The notes: generated by a model from the sequence alone, not told the origin. Shown: positions 16,013-24,785, counted from the stretch's first letter. The stretch: DNA of 64,000 nt from Sphingopyxis sp. YF1 (GCF_022701295.1 NZ_CP033204.1:2232001-2296000), one strand, 5' to 3'. Translations and numbers: made by a program.

Positions 16013-16861
16013 CTAATCGTCCCAGCCGAGGGTGATCGAGATGCGCCGGTTGCGCGGGTCGAATCGGTTCGACGGGACGTAGGGTTCGCGATCGGCGACC
16101 CCTTCGATGCGCGAAAAGCGGTCGGCGGCGATGCCGCGAAACTCGAGATACTGGCGCGAGACTTCGGCGCGCTCGACCGACAGGCGCCAGTTGTTCGTCC
16201 CTGCCTTCGCCGACCAGGGCGCCGCGTCGGTGTGGCCGCGGATCATCAGCTGGTTGGGCACGTCGGCGACGAGCGACGCGATCTCGCCGAACAGGCGGTT
16301 CGCGGGCGGGGTCAGCTGATTGGTGCCGATCGCGAACATCGCAAAGTCGGCATCGTCGACGATGTCGATGCGCAGCCCTTCGCGCGTTTCGGTAAAGCGG
16401 ACGTTGGGCGCGAGCCGGCGCAGTTCGGCCTTGGCTTCCATCCGCACCATCAGCGCCTTGGCGAGCGCCTGGAACTTCGCGCGCTCGCGGTCGCGCCCCA
16501 TCGCCTCGCGCGGGCCGCCGGTCGCGTCGCGCGGGATCGTCATCGCCTTGGTGCCGGTCTGCCCCGCCTCGTGCGGATATTTGTCGACGGCGACCAGCGA
16601 CTCTCCGCCGAACAGCCCGGTCGAACCCGCGGTGTCCTGCTTCGTCTGGACGATCGTCGGCGCGAAATAGTCGGCGAGCGCCTTGCGCTGTTTCTCGGTC
16701 GTCGCGCCGAGCAGCCACATCAGCAGGAAGAACGCCATCATCGCGGTCACGAAGTCGGCATAGGCGACCTTCCACGCGCCGCCGTGATGGCCGCCATGCG
16801 CTTCCTGGATGACCTTCTTGACGATGATCGGGCGGAGCGGCGTATTCGGACGCGCAGCCAT
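16013..16861 (-). CDS. motB: Flagellar stator protein MotB
   Basis: MotB anchors the stator to peptidoglycan and carries the ion-binding aspartate. In this 282-residue protein the helix at about 32-52 reads VAYADFVTAMMAFFLLMWLL, with the conserved Asp at residue 36. This is the form usual for proton-driven motors. A plug-like segment (RKALADYFAP) follows. The C-terminal OmpA-like domain has MIRGHTDAAPW and the RxxSVxRAExV-type helix. Its first base is shared with the last base of motA. Confidence 0.95.
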   Translation of the reverse strand: MAARPNTPLRPIIVKKVIQEAHGGHHGGAWKVAYADFVTAMMAFFLLMWLLGATTEKQRKALADYFAPTIVQTKQDTAGSTGLFGGESLVAVDKYPHEAGQTGTKAMTIPRDATGGPREAMGRDRERAKFQALAKALMVRMEAKAELRRLAPNVRFTETREGLRIDIVDDADFAMFAIGTNQLTPPANRLFGEIASLVADVPNQLMIRGHTDAAPWSAKAGTNNWRLSVERAEVSRQYLEFRGIAADRFSRIEGVADREPYVPSNRFDPRNRRISITLGWDD

Positions 16862-17724
16862 CAGCGGCCCCGCATCCCGTCGAACACCTCGGCAAAGCTC
16901 GGCTGGTTGTCATGGTCGACCCCCGAGCGCGCGGCTTCGATGACCAGCGGCTGCGGATGGCCGTGGAGCGAGGCGATGATCAGCTGCTTGACCGTGTGAT
17001 AGATGGCGGCGTCGCTTTCGATCACCGCGCGTGCGCGCGTCGCGAAGGGGCCGACGAGACCATAGGCGAGCAGCACGCCGAGGAAGGTGCCGACGAGCGC
17101 CGACCCGATCATCGCGCCGAGCACCTCGGGCGGCTGGTCGATCGACCCCATCGTCTTGACGACACCGAGCACCGCCGCGACGATGCCCAGCGCGGGCAGC
17201 GCGTCGGCGAGGCTCTGCAGGCCGTCGGCGGGTTTGATCGCATGATGGTGGTGGTTCTTGAGCGCGCTGTCCATCACCTCCTCGACCGCATGCGGGTCGA
17301 GCGTACCCGACGACACGACGACGAGGCGCAGCGTGTCGCAGATCAGGTGGACGAGCGTCTGGTCCTTGGCGAGCCGCGGATATTGCTGGAAGATCGGCGA
17401 ATTCGCGGGATCCTCGATATGCGGTTCGACCGCGACCGGCCCCTCGGTGCGCATCATCTTCATCAGCGTCGAGACGAGCAGGATGCAGTCGAGATAATCG
17501 GCCTTCTTGTACGTCGGCCCCTTGAACACCTTGGCAAAGCCGCCGCCGAGCGCTTTCAGTTCCTTGCCCGAATTGCCGATGATCAGCGATCCGACCGCGG
17601 CGCCGCCGATGATCAGCATCTCGTGCGGCAACGCGTGCAGCACCGGTTCGAGATTGCCGCCGGTCAGCGCGAAGCCCCCGAAAACCAGCAGCAGCAGGAC
17701 GATGATGCCGACAACGGGAAACAT
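16861..17724 (-). CDS. motA: Flagellar stator protein MotA
   Basis: MotA is the torque-generating stator subunit with four membrane helices. The 287-residue product starts MFPVVGIIVLLLLVFGGFA. It has the cytoplasmic loop that contacts FliG and the paired C-terminal helices containing LADALPALGIVAAVLGVVKTM and GSALVGTFLGVLLAYGLVGP. It has its own sigma-28 promoter just downstream of flgL and is co-transcribed with motB. Confidence 0.95.
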   Translation of the reverse strand: MFPVVGIIVLLLLVFGGFALTGGNLEPVLHALPHEMLIIGGAAVGSLIIGNSGKELKALGGGFAKVFKGPTYKKADYLDCILLVSTLMKMMRTEGPVAVEPHIEDPANSPIFQQYPRLAKDQTLVHLICDTLRLVVVSSGTLDPHAVEEVMDSALKNHHHHAIKPADGLQSLADALPALGIVAAVLGVVKTMGSIDQPPEVLGAMIGSALVGTFLGVLLAYGLVGPFATRARAVIESDAAIYHTVKQLIIASLHGHPQPLVIEAARSGVDHDNQPSFAEVFDGMRGR

Positions 17725-17740
17725 GCAGGTCTACTCCAGT

Positions 17741-17757
17741 CGGGGGTTTCACCCCCG
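17741..17757 (-). other. GC hairpin in the motA mRNA leader
   Basis: CGGGGGT and ACCCCCG form a perfect 7-base stem closed by a 3-base loop. It lies inside the predicted 50-base leader of motA, 17 bases before the start codon. No T-run follows, so it is not an ordinary terminator. It might limit readthrough from flgL, stabilise the message or affect initiation. Confidence 0.45.
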
Positions 17758-17780
17758 GCAAAACGGGACGTCTTGATGAT

Positions 17781-17807
17781 TAACGGCAGCGGCGGCGAAA
17801 GATTGAG
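17781..17807 (-). promoter_or_regulatory. Sigma-28 promoter of motAB
   Basis: On the minus strand TCAA (17807-17804), 15 bases, then GCCGTTAA (17788-17781). The -10 box is identical to those of fliC and fliD. The -35 element departs by one base and begins 6 bases after the flgL stop codon. A start near 17774 gives a leader of about 50 bases. Confidence 0.68.
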
Positions 17808-17812
17808 GGCGA

Positions 17813-18643
17813 TCAGCCCAAAATATCGAACAGTGTCTGCCGGTTGATGCGCGCAAAGGCCGCCTGCGCTGCCTGGAGCGTGATATCCTGCGCGTTGAGC
17901 TGCGCGATCGCGACCGACAGGTCGGTGTCTTCGACCGCCGAGCGTTCGTCCGAAAGCTCGATGCCGCGCGCCTTCAGGCTGTCGCCGATGCGTTCGAGCC
18001 GCCCCGCCGACAGGCCCATCGCGCCGCGCTGGTCGGCGACGTGCGAAACCCCGTCGGACAAGGCGGTCAGCGCACTGCCGATCGCCGCCTGATCCCCCGA
18101 GGCCACGGCCGCAGCGGCATCGCGCAGCCCGGTCGACAGGCTGTTGCCCCCCATCACAAAGACGTCGCTCGCCGACGGCACCGGCGCAAAGCTGACGTCG
18201 GCGTCGAAGCGCACCTGACGCGCGCTGCCCGCCGCGAACAGCGGCTCGCCATTCGCGTCGCGCGTCGCGGCAAAACCGTGGATCTCGTCGGCGATCCCCG
18301 CCAGCTCGGCCGCGATGCTCGCGCGGTCGGCCGGGTTGGTCGTGCTGCTGGCCGCCGACAGCGTCAACTCGCGCGCGCGGACGAGCAGATTGCCGACCGA
18401 TCCCAGCGCCGTGTCGGCCTGCGCGACCCGCGATTCGGCGGTCTTGACGTTGGCGGCCCATGTCGCGGCGCTCGCCTGCGTCTTGCCGATCGTCGCGATG
18501 CGCCGTGCGGCGACCGGGTCGTCCGAGGCGCGCTGGAGCCGTTTGCCGCTCGAAATCTGCACCTGCAGGCGTTCGAGCTGGTCGGCCAGTTTCGCCTGGC
18601 GCGCGATTTCGCGCGTCATGCGGTTCCCGACGGCGTTGATCAT
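17813..18643 (-). CDS. flgL: Hook-filament junction protein FlgL
   Basis: FlgL is the second of the two junction proteins between hook and filament. The 276-residue product resembles flagellin at both ends: an N-terminal region with QISSGKRLQRASDDPVAARR and a C-terminal helix ending LQAAQAAFARINRQTLFDILG. Its length is below that of enteric FlgL (about 317), consistent with a reduced outer domain. It is last gene of the flgB-flgL block, 15 bases after flgK. Confidence 0.92.
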   Translation of the reverse strand: MINAVGNRMTREIARQAKLADQLERLQVQISSGKRLQRASDDPVAARRIATIGKTQASAATWAANVKTAESRVAQADTALGSVGNLLVRARELTLSAASSTTNPADRASIAAELAGIADEIHGFAATRDANGEPLFAAGSARQVRFDADVSFAPVPSASDVFVMGGNSLSTGLRDAAAAVASGDQAAIGSALTALSDGVSHVADQRGAMGLSAGRLERIGDSLKARGIELSDERSAVEDTDLSVAIAQLNAQDITLQAAQAAFARINRQTLFDILG

Positions 18644-18658
18644 CGCGCGGTCCCTTCC

Positions 18659-19984
18659 TTAAATCGCGCTCAGCAGCGCTTGCATCGTTTCGCGCGCGAC
18701 CTGGATCGTGCGCGCCGCCGCCGAATAGGCCTGCTGGAAACGCAGCAGGTCGGCCGCCTCGCGGTCCAGATCGACCCCGCTCACGCTGTCGCGCGCGGCA
18801 GCAGCACCGTCGGCGCGCGTCCACGCCGCCGCTTCCTGCGCGCGCGCCGAGGCGGTCGCCTGCGCCTGCATGGCGAGCCGGCCCGACCAGGCGGCTTCGG
18901 GATCGTTCGCGCCGCGCATTGCCCCGAAGGCGAGCATATTGCCGTTGCTCCCGCTCGCGTTGGCGGCCGCGACCTGATCGGCCGACAGCGGCGTCGCGGT
19001 GAGCGTCGCGGCGGTCGTGCCGGCGAACAGCGGCTGCCCGGCATTGCCGTTCGCATCGATGCCCGCCTGATGCGCCGCGTTGAGCTGGCCCGCGAACTGC
19101 GCCGCCGCGGCGTCGAGCCCGGCGCGCTGATCGGCGACATGGTCCGCCGCCTGCCCGAGCCCGGCCAGATTGCCCGACCCCGGATCGATCGCAGCGCCGC
19201 CGGCCGAGAAACTCAGCCGGCCGTCGGCCGCGGCGGTGACCGCGACATGTGTGACCGTTCCGCCGCCGACGAGCGTGTCGCCCGACGACGTCGCGCGCAG
19301 CGTCACCGTGCCCTTGTCGTCGTAGCTCGGCGTCACGGCCATCTGCGACGAGATCGCACCCACCAGCCGGTCGCGCTCGTCGAGCAGGCTCGCCTCGTTG
19401 GTCGACCCCGGACGCGCCTTGCGCAGGCCGGCGTTGATCCCCTCGAGCGCGTCGAGATTGGCGTTGAGCTCGCTCACCGACGATTGCGCCGCGCCCGAAA
19501 TGCCGTCGGCCATGCCCGAAAGCTGCCCCGCACTGTCGCGGAAACCCGTCGCGATGTCGGCCGCCGACTGAAGGAATTGCGCGCGCAAGGTCGGGTTGTT
19601 CGGGTCGGCGGTAAGCTGGTCGGCGGTGGTGAACAATTTGGTGAGGTTGGTCGATATGCCGTTGCTGTCGTCGCTGAGCGCGCCTTCGACGCGGGTCATC
19701 CACGACAGCCGCGTCGCGGCGCGATCGGCGTCGCCCGCCGAAACGCGCGCATCGTCGATCAGCCATTTGTCCACCGAGCGATCGAGCCCGCCGATCGTGA
19801 CCCCGCCGCCGCTGACGTTGCGGCCGACAAGCGCCGATTCGGTCCCGCTCGCCATTTCGCGCAGCGCCAGCGTGCGCCGCGCATAACCGACGGTCTGGGC
19901 GTTGGCGATATTGTCGCCCACGGTCGACATCGCGCGCGAATAGGCGCGCAGCCCGCTGTAGCCGATGCTCAAGAGGTCGCTCAT
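18659..19984 (-). CDS. flgK: Hook-associated protein FlgK
   Basis: FlgK is the first junction protein added after the hook. The 441-residue product starts with the rod/hook-type helix (LLSIGYSGLRAYSRAMSTVGDNIANAQTVGYARR). It contains the LLDERDRLVGAISSQM segment typical of FlgK and ends with the axial C-terminal helix (DREAADLLRFQQAYSAAARTI). It is about 100 residues shorter than enteric FlgK. It overlaps flgJ by 4 bases. Confidence 0.93.
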   Translation of the reverse strand: MSDLLSIGYSGLRAYSRAMSTVGDNIANAQTVGYARRTLALREMASGTESALVGRNVSGGGVTIGGLDRSVDKWLIDDARVSAGDADRAATRLSWMTRVEGALSDDSNGISTNLTKLFTTADQLTADPNNPTLRAQFLQSAADIATGFRDSAGQLSGMADGISGAAQSSVSELNANLDALEGINAGLRKARPGSTNEASLLDERDRLVGAISSQMAVTPSYDDKGTVTLRATSSGDTLVGGGTVTHVAVTAAADGRLSFSAGGAAIDPGSGNLAGLGQAADHVADQRAGLDAAAAQFAGQLNAAHQAGIDANGNAGQPLFAGTTAATLTATPLSADQVAAANASGSNGNMLAFGAMRGANDPEAAWSGRLAMQAQATASARAQEAAAWTRADGAAAARDSVSGVDLDREAADLLRFQQAYSAAARTIQVARETMQALLSAI

Positions 19985-20280
19985 TGCGGGCCTCCGCCAA
20001 GGCTTGACGCCCGGCCGCGGAACTGCGCCTCGACCAGCGCCGCGATCCCGAACTGGCCGAGCGAGGCCATCGTGTCGGCGGTCTTGGCGTCGGCCATTTC
20101 GCGGAAATTGTCGGTCGCGCTCGACCCGAAGATGTCGTCGCCCAGCTTCGCCTGGCGCATCGACGCCATCAGCTGGCGCAGGATCACCGCCTCGAACGCC
20201 TCGGCCGCCTTGCGCAGCCCGCCGTCGCCGCCGCCGGCCGGGGCCGGGGCCGCGCCGATCGAAGAAATGGGTGTCGTCAT
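19981..20280 (-). CDS. flgJ: Rod-binding protein FlgJ, N-terminal domain only
   Basis: The 99-residue product matches the rod-cap domain of FlgJ (LRKAAEAFEAVILRQLMASM near 23-42, then DTMASLGQFGIAALVEAQF). The C-terminal muramidase domain present in gamma-proteobacterial FlgJ (about 313 residues) is absent. Peptidoglycan opening is presumably done by the separate transglycosylase at 27197-28027. It overlaps flgI and flgK by 4 bases each. Confidence 0.88.
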   Translation of the reverse strand: MTTPISSIGAAPAPAGGGDGGLRKAAEAFEAVILRQLMASMRQAKLGDDIFGSSATDNFREMADAKTADTMASLGQFGIAALVEAQFRGRASSLGGGPQ

Positions 20281-21386
20281 ATGATCACCAGTTCGGCTGT
20301 GAGCGCGCCGGCCTGGCTCAGCGCCTCGAGGATGGCGACAAGGTCGCCGGGGGGGACGCCCATGCGGTTGATCGCATCGACGAGCTCGGACAGCGAGGCG
20401 GTCGGCTTGACCGCCATCATCGGACGATATTCCTCGGTCACCTCGACATTGCTCGACTGTTCGACCGCGGTCTGGCCGCGGCTGAACGGCGCGGGCTGGA
20501 CGACCATCGGCGATTCCTTGATCGAGACGGTGAGCTTGCCCTGCGACACCGCGGCGGTCCCGACGCGGACCGCGCCGTTGATCACCACCGTGCCGGTGCG
20601 CGCGTTGACGATGACCTTCGCCGGCGGCTCGGCGCGCTGGACGCCAAGGTTTTCGATCTGCGAGATCAGCCGCATGCGTTCGTCGCCGTTGCCCGCGGTG
20701 CGGATCGCGATGCTCGCGCCGTCGATCATCGACGCGCTGCCCGGCACCGCGGCGTTGATCGCGTCGGTGACGCGCTTGGCGTTGGTCGCGTCGAACTGGT
20801 GAAGGTTGAAGGTCAGCCAGTCGCCCGTCGCAAAACCGGTATCGACCGCACGCTCGACGGTCGCGCCATTGGCGATACGCCCGCTCGAGGGGACGTTCAC
20901 GGTCAGTTTCGACCCGTCGGCGGCATCGACGCCCAGCCCGCCGATGACGAGGTTGCCCTGCACCATCGCATAGATCTGGCCGTCGGCGCCATAAAGCGGC
21001 GCGAGCACCAGCGTGCCGCCGCGCAGGCTCTTGGCCTTGCCGATCGCCGACACTGTGACGTCGAGCCGCTGGCCGGGCTTGGCGAAAGGCGGCAGTTCGG
21101 CCGTCACCATCACCGCCGCGGCATTTTTGAGCGCCGGGTTCACCCCCGGCGGCAAGGTCAGCCCGAAACGCTGCACCGCGCCCTTCATGCCCAGCGTCGA
21201 ATAATCGAGGCTGTCGTCGCCGGTCCCCGCGAGCCCGACGACGATGCCGTAGCCGGTGAGCTGGTTGGCGCGCAGGCCCTGGAACTGGCCCATGTCCTTG
21301 ATGCGCTGCGCCGCCGCGGGCGCCGACAGGGCGAAGCTGGCGATCAGGAGCGCGAGGAAGGTGAGAAGAGCGTGACGCTGGCGCAC
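20277..21386 (-). CDS. flgI: Flagellar P-ring protein FlgI
   Basis: FlgI forms the periplasmic bushing around the distal rod. The 369-residue product has a Sec signal peptide (about 1-26, ending SAPAAAQ). The family's characteristic start of the mature protein, RIKDMGQFQGLRANQLTGYG, follows directly. The VGLAGTGD motif and conserved ADGSKLTVNVPSS-type segments come after. It lies between flgH and flgJ as usual. Confidence 0.96.
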   Translation of the reverse strand: MRQRHALLTFLALLIASFALSAPAAAQRIKDMGQFQGLRANQLTGYGIVVGLAGTGDDSLDYSTLGMKGAVQRFGLTLPPGVNPALKNAAAVMVTAELPPFAKPGQRLDVTVSAIGKAKSLRGGTLVLAPLYGADGQIYAMVQGNLVIGGLGVDAADGSKLTVNVPSSGRIANGATVERAVDTGFATGDWLTFNLHQFDATNAKRVTDAINAAVPGSASMIDGASIAIRTAGNGDERMRLISQIENLGVQRAEPPAKVIVNARTGTVVINGAVRVGTAAVSQGKLTVSIKESPMVVQPAPFSRGQTAVEQSSNVEVTEEYRPMMAVKPTASLSELVDAINRMGVPPGDLVAILEALSQAGALTAELVII

Positions 21387-21399
21387 GATAGGATCCCTC

Positions 21400-22077
21400 T
21401 TAGAACGGGCTGATGATCGAGAAGAAGCGCTGGAGCCAGCCCTGCTGGCTGGCGCGGGCGATCTCGCCCTTGCCGACGTAGCGGATGTGGGCGTTGGCGA
21501 CGCGCGTCGACAGCACCCGGTTGTCGGGGCCGATGTCGGCCGACCGGACGATCCCGGCGATCTGGACGCGCTCGTCGCCGCGGTTGAGGGTGAGCAGCTT
21601 CTCGCCCTTCACCAGCATCGTGCCGTTCGGATAGACGGCAGCGACGGTGACGGTGACTTCCCCCGACAGCGTGTTCGACTGCGTCGCCTCGCCCTTGCCC
21701 TTGAACTGCGATCCGCCGCCCATCGCGACGTCGCTCGGGTCGAACAGCGACAGCGGGCCGGTCGTCGGCGGGGTCAGGCCGATATTGCCGTCGCGCGTCG
21801 TCCCCGCGCTGTTGCTCTTGGCCGCCATCGTGCGCTCGACGAGCTGGATGGTCAAAATGTCGCCGACCTGCCCCGCGCGCGCGCCCGAAGTCAGCGGCAC
21901 ATAGCCGCCCTGAAAGATCGAGCCGTTCGCCGGCGGTGCCGGGGGCACCGGTTCGGGCAATGTGACCGAAAAGGCGTCGGGGGCGACCTTGTCCTTCTTG
22001 GCCTGCGCCGCGCCGGGCAGCGCGACGGCCAGCAGAAGGACGGCGCCCGCGATCGCGTCAGAGCGTCTGCGTGGCAT
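21400..22077 (-). CDS. flgH: Flagellar L-ring protein FlgH, without lipobox cysteine
   Basis: FlgH forms the outer-membrane ring. The 225-residue product has the conserved GSIFQGGYVPL segment, VGDILTIQLVERTMAAKS, FKGKGEATQSNTLSGEVTVTV and the C-terminal GWLQRFFSIISPF. Typical FlgH is a lipoprotein with a Cys after the signal peptide. Here the leader (about 1-26, ending LPGAAQA) has no Cys, and I find none in the rest of the protein. The start at 22077 overlaps the end of flgG by 20 bases. Confidence 0.93.
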   Translation of the reverse strand: MPRRRSDAIAGAVLLLAVALPGAAQAKKDKVAPDAFSVTLPEPVPPAPPANGSIFQGGYVPLTSGARAGQVGDILTIQLVERTMAAKSNSAGTTRDGNIGLTPPTTGPLSLFDPSDVAMGGGSQFKGKGEATQSNTLSGEVTVTVAAVYPNGTMLVKGEKLLTLNRGDERVQIAGIVRSADIGPDNRVLSTRVANAHIRYVGKGEIARASQQGWLQRFFSIISPF

Positions 22078-22846
22078 TTTTCAGCATCTCGTCGGTGGCC
22101 TGGATCATCTTCGAATTGACCTCATAGGCGCGCTGCGTCTCGATCATGTCGACCAGCTCCTCGACGACATTGACGTTCGATCCTTCGAGCATCCCGCCGC
22201 GCAGAGTGCCGCGGCCTTCCTCGCCCGCCGCGCCGACCAGCGGCGCGCCCGACGAAGCCGTCTCGACCAGGATATTGTCGCCGATCGCCTGCAATCCCGA
22301 AGGATTGGCGAAGCGCGCGACCTCGATCCGGCCGAGTTCGGTCGCATCGGCCTGCCCCGCGACCTGCGCCGATACGGTGCCGTCGGCCCCGATCGAGATG
22401 CCCGTGGCATCCTCGGGGATCTGGATTTGCGGCTGGAGCGGCTTGCCGTCGGCGGTGATCATCGTGCCGTCGGCCGCGCGGTTGAAATTGCCCGCGCGCG
22501 TGTAACCGATACGCCCGTCGGGCATCTGGACCTGAAAATAGCCCGCGCCCTCGATCGCGATGTCGAGCGCGTTGCCCGTCGTCTGCAGCGTCCCCTGCGT
22601 ATCCATGCGCGACGTGCCCGCCAGCTCGACCCCGGTGCCGAGGTTGAGCCCGGTCGCATAGCGGTTTTCCGCCGACGAGGGCGCCCCCGCCTGCGTCATG
22701 ATCTGGTACCCCAGCGTCTCGAAATTGGCGCGGTCGCGCTTGAAGCCCGTGGTGTTCACGTTGGCGAGGTTGTTCGCGATCACCTGCATCCGGAAGCCCT
22801 GGGCATCCAGACCGGTCCGCGCGACGTGCAAGGCACCATAGCTCAT
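22058..22846 (-). CDS. flgG: Distal rod protein FlgG
   Basis: FlgG builds the distal rod. The 262-residue product has the standard length, the N-terminal axial helix (LDAQGFRMQVIANNLANVNTTGFKR), and a core with GTLQTTGNALDIAIEGAGYFQVQ. The C-terminal axial motif is SNVNVVEELVDMIETQRAYEVNSKMIQ. It follows flgF by 12 bases. Confidence 0.96.
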   Translation of the reverse strand: MSYGALHVARTGLDAQGFRMQVIANNLANVNTTGFKRDRANFETLGYQIMTQAGAPSSAENRYATGLNLGTGVELAGTSRMDTQGTLQTTGNALDIAIEGAGYFQVQMPDGRIGYTRAGNFNRAADGTMITADGKPLQPQIQIPEDATGISIGADGTVSAQVAGQADATELGRIEVARFANPSGLQAIGDNILVETASSGAPLVGAAGEEGRGTLRGGMLEGSNVNVVEELVDMIETQRAYEVNSKMIQATDEMLKNATQTL

Positions 22847-22858
22847 TATCGTATCTCC

Positions 22859-23602
22859 TTAACGGGGCAGCTGCATCAGGTTGGCGGTCGCGCTGTCCAT
22901 GTCGCGCGCGTCCTCGATCAGCTTGAGTTGCGAATCCCAGGCCTTGCTGGCCTCGATCATGTCGACGAGGGCGACCGTCGCGGTGACGTTCGAGCCCTCG
23001 ATCGAGCGGGTGATGACGCGCGCTTCGGGATCGTCGGGCAGGATCCCGCCGTTCCGCACGCGAAACAGATTGTCGAGCCCCTTGACCACGTCCGACCCGG
23101 TGGTCGTCGCAAGCCGCAGCCGGTCGACTTCGAGCGGGTTCTCGGGGTCGCCGCCTGCGGGAACGACGAAGACGTGGCCTTCCTGGTCGATCTTGATCGA
23201 ATCGGCGGGCGGGATCGTGACGGGTCCCTGCTGCCCCTGCACCGGGTTGCCATCGCCCGTGGTCAGCAGCCCGCTCGGCGAAATCTGGAGGTCGCCGCGG
23301 CGGGTATAGGCCTCCTCGCCGTTCGGGGCCTGGACGACGAGCATCGCGTCGCCCGCCATCGCGATGTCGAGGTCACGGCCGGTCGCGGTGATCGTGCCGG
23401 CGCGCATGTCGGCGCCGACGACTTCCTCCGACGACACGGCGCGGCCGCCGATGCCATTGCCATCCAGCCACAGCGTCTGCGCCTCGGCCAGGTCGGCGCG
23501 GAACCCCGGCGTCTGGGCGTTCGCGAGGTTGTTCGCGATCGCCGTCTGCCGGGCCATGCTGCCGCGCATCGCGGTGAGGCTGGTATAGATGACGCGGTCC
23601 AT
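22859..23602 (-). CDS. flgF: Proximal rod protein FlgF
   Basis: FlgF is a proximal-rod subunit. The 247-residue product starts MDRVIYTSLTAMRGSMARQT, continues with IANNLANAQTPGFRADLA, and ends with SNVTATVALVDMIEASKAWDSQLKLI, the axial pattern of FlgF. It is separated from flgE by 35 bases and from flgG by 12. Confidence 0.94.
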   Translation of the reverse strand: MDRVIYTSLTAMRGSMARQTAIANNLANAQTPGFRADLAEAQTLWLDGNGIGGRAVSSEEVVGADMRAGTITATGRDLDIAMAGDAMLVVQAPNGEEAYTRRGDLQISPSGLLTTGDGNPVQGQQGPVTIPPADSIKIDQEGHVFVVPAGGDPENPLEVDRLRLATTTGSDVVKGLDNLFRVRNGGILPDDPEARVITRSIEGSNVTATVALVDMIEASKAWDSQLKLIEDARDMDSATANLMQLPR

Positions 23603-23637
23603 GGGAATCCTTCCGGCGGGCGGTTAGTCGGTCGGGG

Positions 23638-24465
23638 TCAGCGCAGGCCGATGATCGTCTGGGTCAGCGCCGACGCACCCTCGATCGCCTTGGCGTTCGC
23701 CTGGAAATTGCGCTGCGCGGCGATCAGCATCACCAGCTCCTCGGTGATGTCGACGTTCGAGCGCTCGAGCGCGCCCGAGCGGATCGATCCCATCGGGCCG
23801 TTGGTCGCGGCGTCGATCGTCGGCGGACCGCTTTCGCCGGTCGACTGCCAATGCGCGTCGCCGACGGGGCGCAGCCCCTCCATCGCGGGAAAGGTCGCCA
23901 TCGCAATCTTGCCGAGCGTCTGGTCCGACCCGTCGGCGAAGGTTGCGGTGGCAAGCCCGTCGAGCCCGATCGAGATGTTGACGAGCGCCGCGTCGGGATT
24001 GCCCGGCGCGTGCTGTGGCACCACGAAATCCTGCGTCGCGCCAAGGTCGCGGCTGGTGACGTTGCCCGCGGCGTCGACGGGCAGCAGCTGCAGCGTCGCA
24101 CCGGTCGAATCGATCACGCGGCCGTCCTCGAGCGGCGAGAAGGAGCCGTTGCGCGTGTAGGTGACCTGGTTGCGCGGCGGCTCGCCCTTCACGACGAACA
24201 TGCCGTCGCCGACGATCGCCATGTCGAACGTCTTCTCGCTCGATTCATACGACCCCTGCGTGAATTGCTGGGTGATGCCGTTGAGGCGCGTGCCCTGCCC
24301 CGCGATCATCTTGGTCGACTGGTTCGGCGACGCGGCAAAGATGTCGCCGAACTGCGCCTTGCTGCGCTTGAAGCCGATCGATCCGGCGTTGGCGATATTG
24401 TTCGAGACGACCGACATTTCGGTCTGCGCGCCCTTGAGGCCCGAAAGCGAGGTATAGAACGACAT
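23638..24465 (-). CDS. flgE: Flagellar hook protein FlgE, unusually short
   Basis: FlgE is the hook subunit. It starts MSFYTSLSGLKGAQTEMSVVSNNIAN, contains the EKTFDMAIVGDGMFVV core, and ends with SNVDITEELVMLIAAQRNFQANAKAIEG. At 275 residues it is far below the enteric hook protein (about 402) and close to rod-protein size. This implies a much reduced outer (D2-like) domain. Position between flgD and flgF supports FlgE rather than an extra rod protein. Confidence 0.86.
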   Translation of the reverse strand: MSFYTSLSGLKGAQTEMSVVSNNIANAGSIGFKRSKAQFGDIFAASPNQSTKMIAGQGTRLNGITQQFTQGSYESSEKTFDMAIVGDGMFVVKGEPPRNQVTYTRNGSFSPLEDGRVIDSTGATLQLLPVDAAGNVTSRDLGATQDFVVPQHAPGNPDAALVNISIGLDGLATATFADGSDQTLGKIAMATFPAMEGLRPVGDAHWQSTGESGPPTIDAATNGPMGSIRSGALERSNVDITEELVMLIAAQRNFQANAKAIEGASALTQTIIGLR

Positions 24466-24469
24466 GGGA

Positions 24470-24784
24470 TTATCCCTCCTGCGTGGTGGTCTGGGTGGTG
24501 GTCGGCGCCGGAGTGGCCGCCTTGATGTCCTTGAGCAGGTCGGTCTGCGCCTTGAGCTGCTCCGAAATCTGCTGAAGCGTGGTGTTGGTCTCGGTAATCC
24601 CGGCGAGGCTCGAAAATTGCGCCATCTGCGCGACCATCGCCTGGTTATCGACCGGGTTGAACGGGTCCTGCTGGCTCAGCTGCGCGGTCATCAGGCGCAG
24701 GAAATCACCCTGCCCCATCTGGTTCGCGCTGCCCTTGGGCTGAAGCACGACATTGCTGTTGTTGGTGACGCTGCTGACGGCCAT
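24470..24784 (-). CDS. flgD: Hook-capping scaffold protein FlgD, truncated form
   Basis: FlgD caps the growing hook. The 104-residue product contains the diagnostic N-terminal region GQGDFLRLMTAQLSQQDPFNPVDN and AQMAQFSSLAGI, then a helix and a Thr-rich tail (APTTTQTTTQEG). The C-terminal Ig/Tudor-like part of FlgD (usual total about 230 residues) is missing. The frame is clean and the next gene begins 4 bases later, so this looks like a natural short form rather than a frameshift. Confidence 0.87.
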   Translation of the reverse strand: MAVSSVTNNSNVVLQPKGSANQMGQGDFLRLMTAQLSQQDPFNPVDNQAMVAQMAQFSSLAGITETNTTLQQISEQLKAQTDLLKDIKAATPAPTTTQTTTQEG

Positions 24785-24785
24785 C

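Noticed and set aside
21962..24160. Long plus-strand open frame opposite flgE to flgH
   Set aside because: Covers four conserved minus-strand rod and ring genes and has shadow composition only.
24470..24784. flgD as a frameshifted pseudogene
   Set aside because: The frame ends cleanly 4 bases before flgE's start codon side with no leftover FlgD C-terminal sequence in other frames, so a natural short form is more likely.
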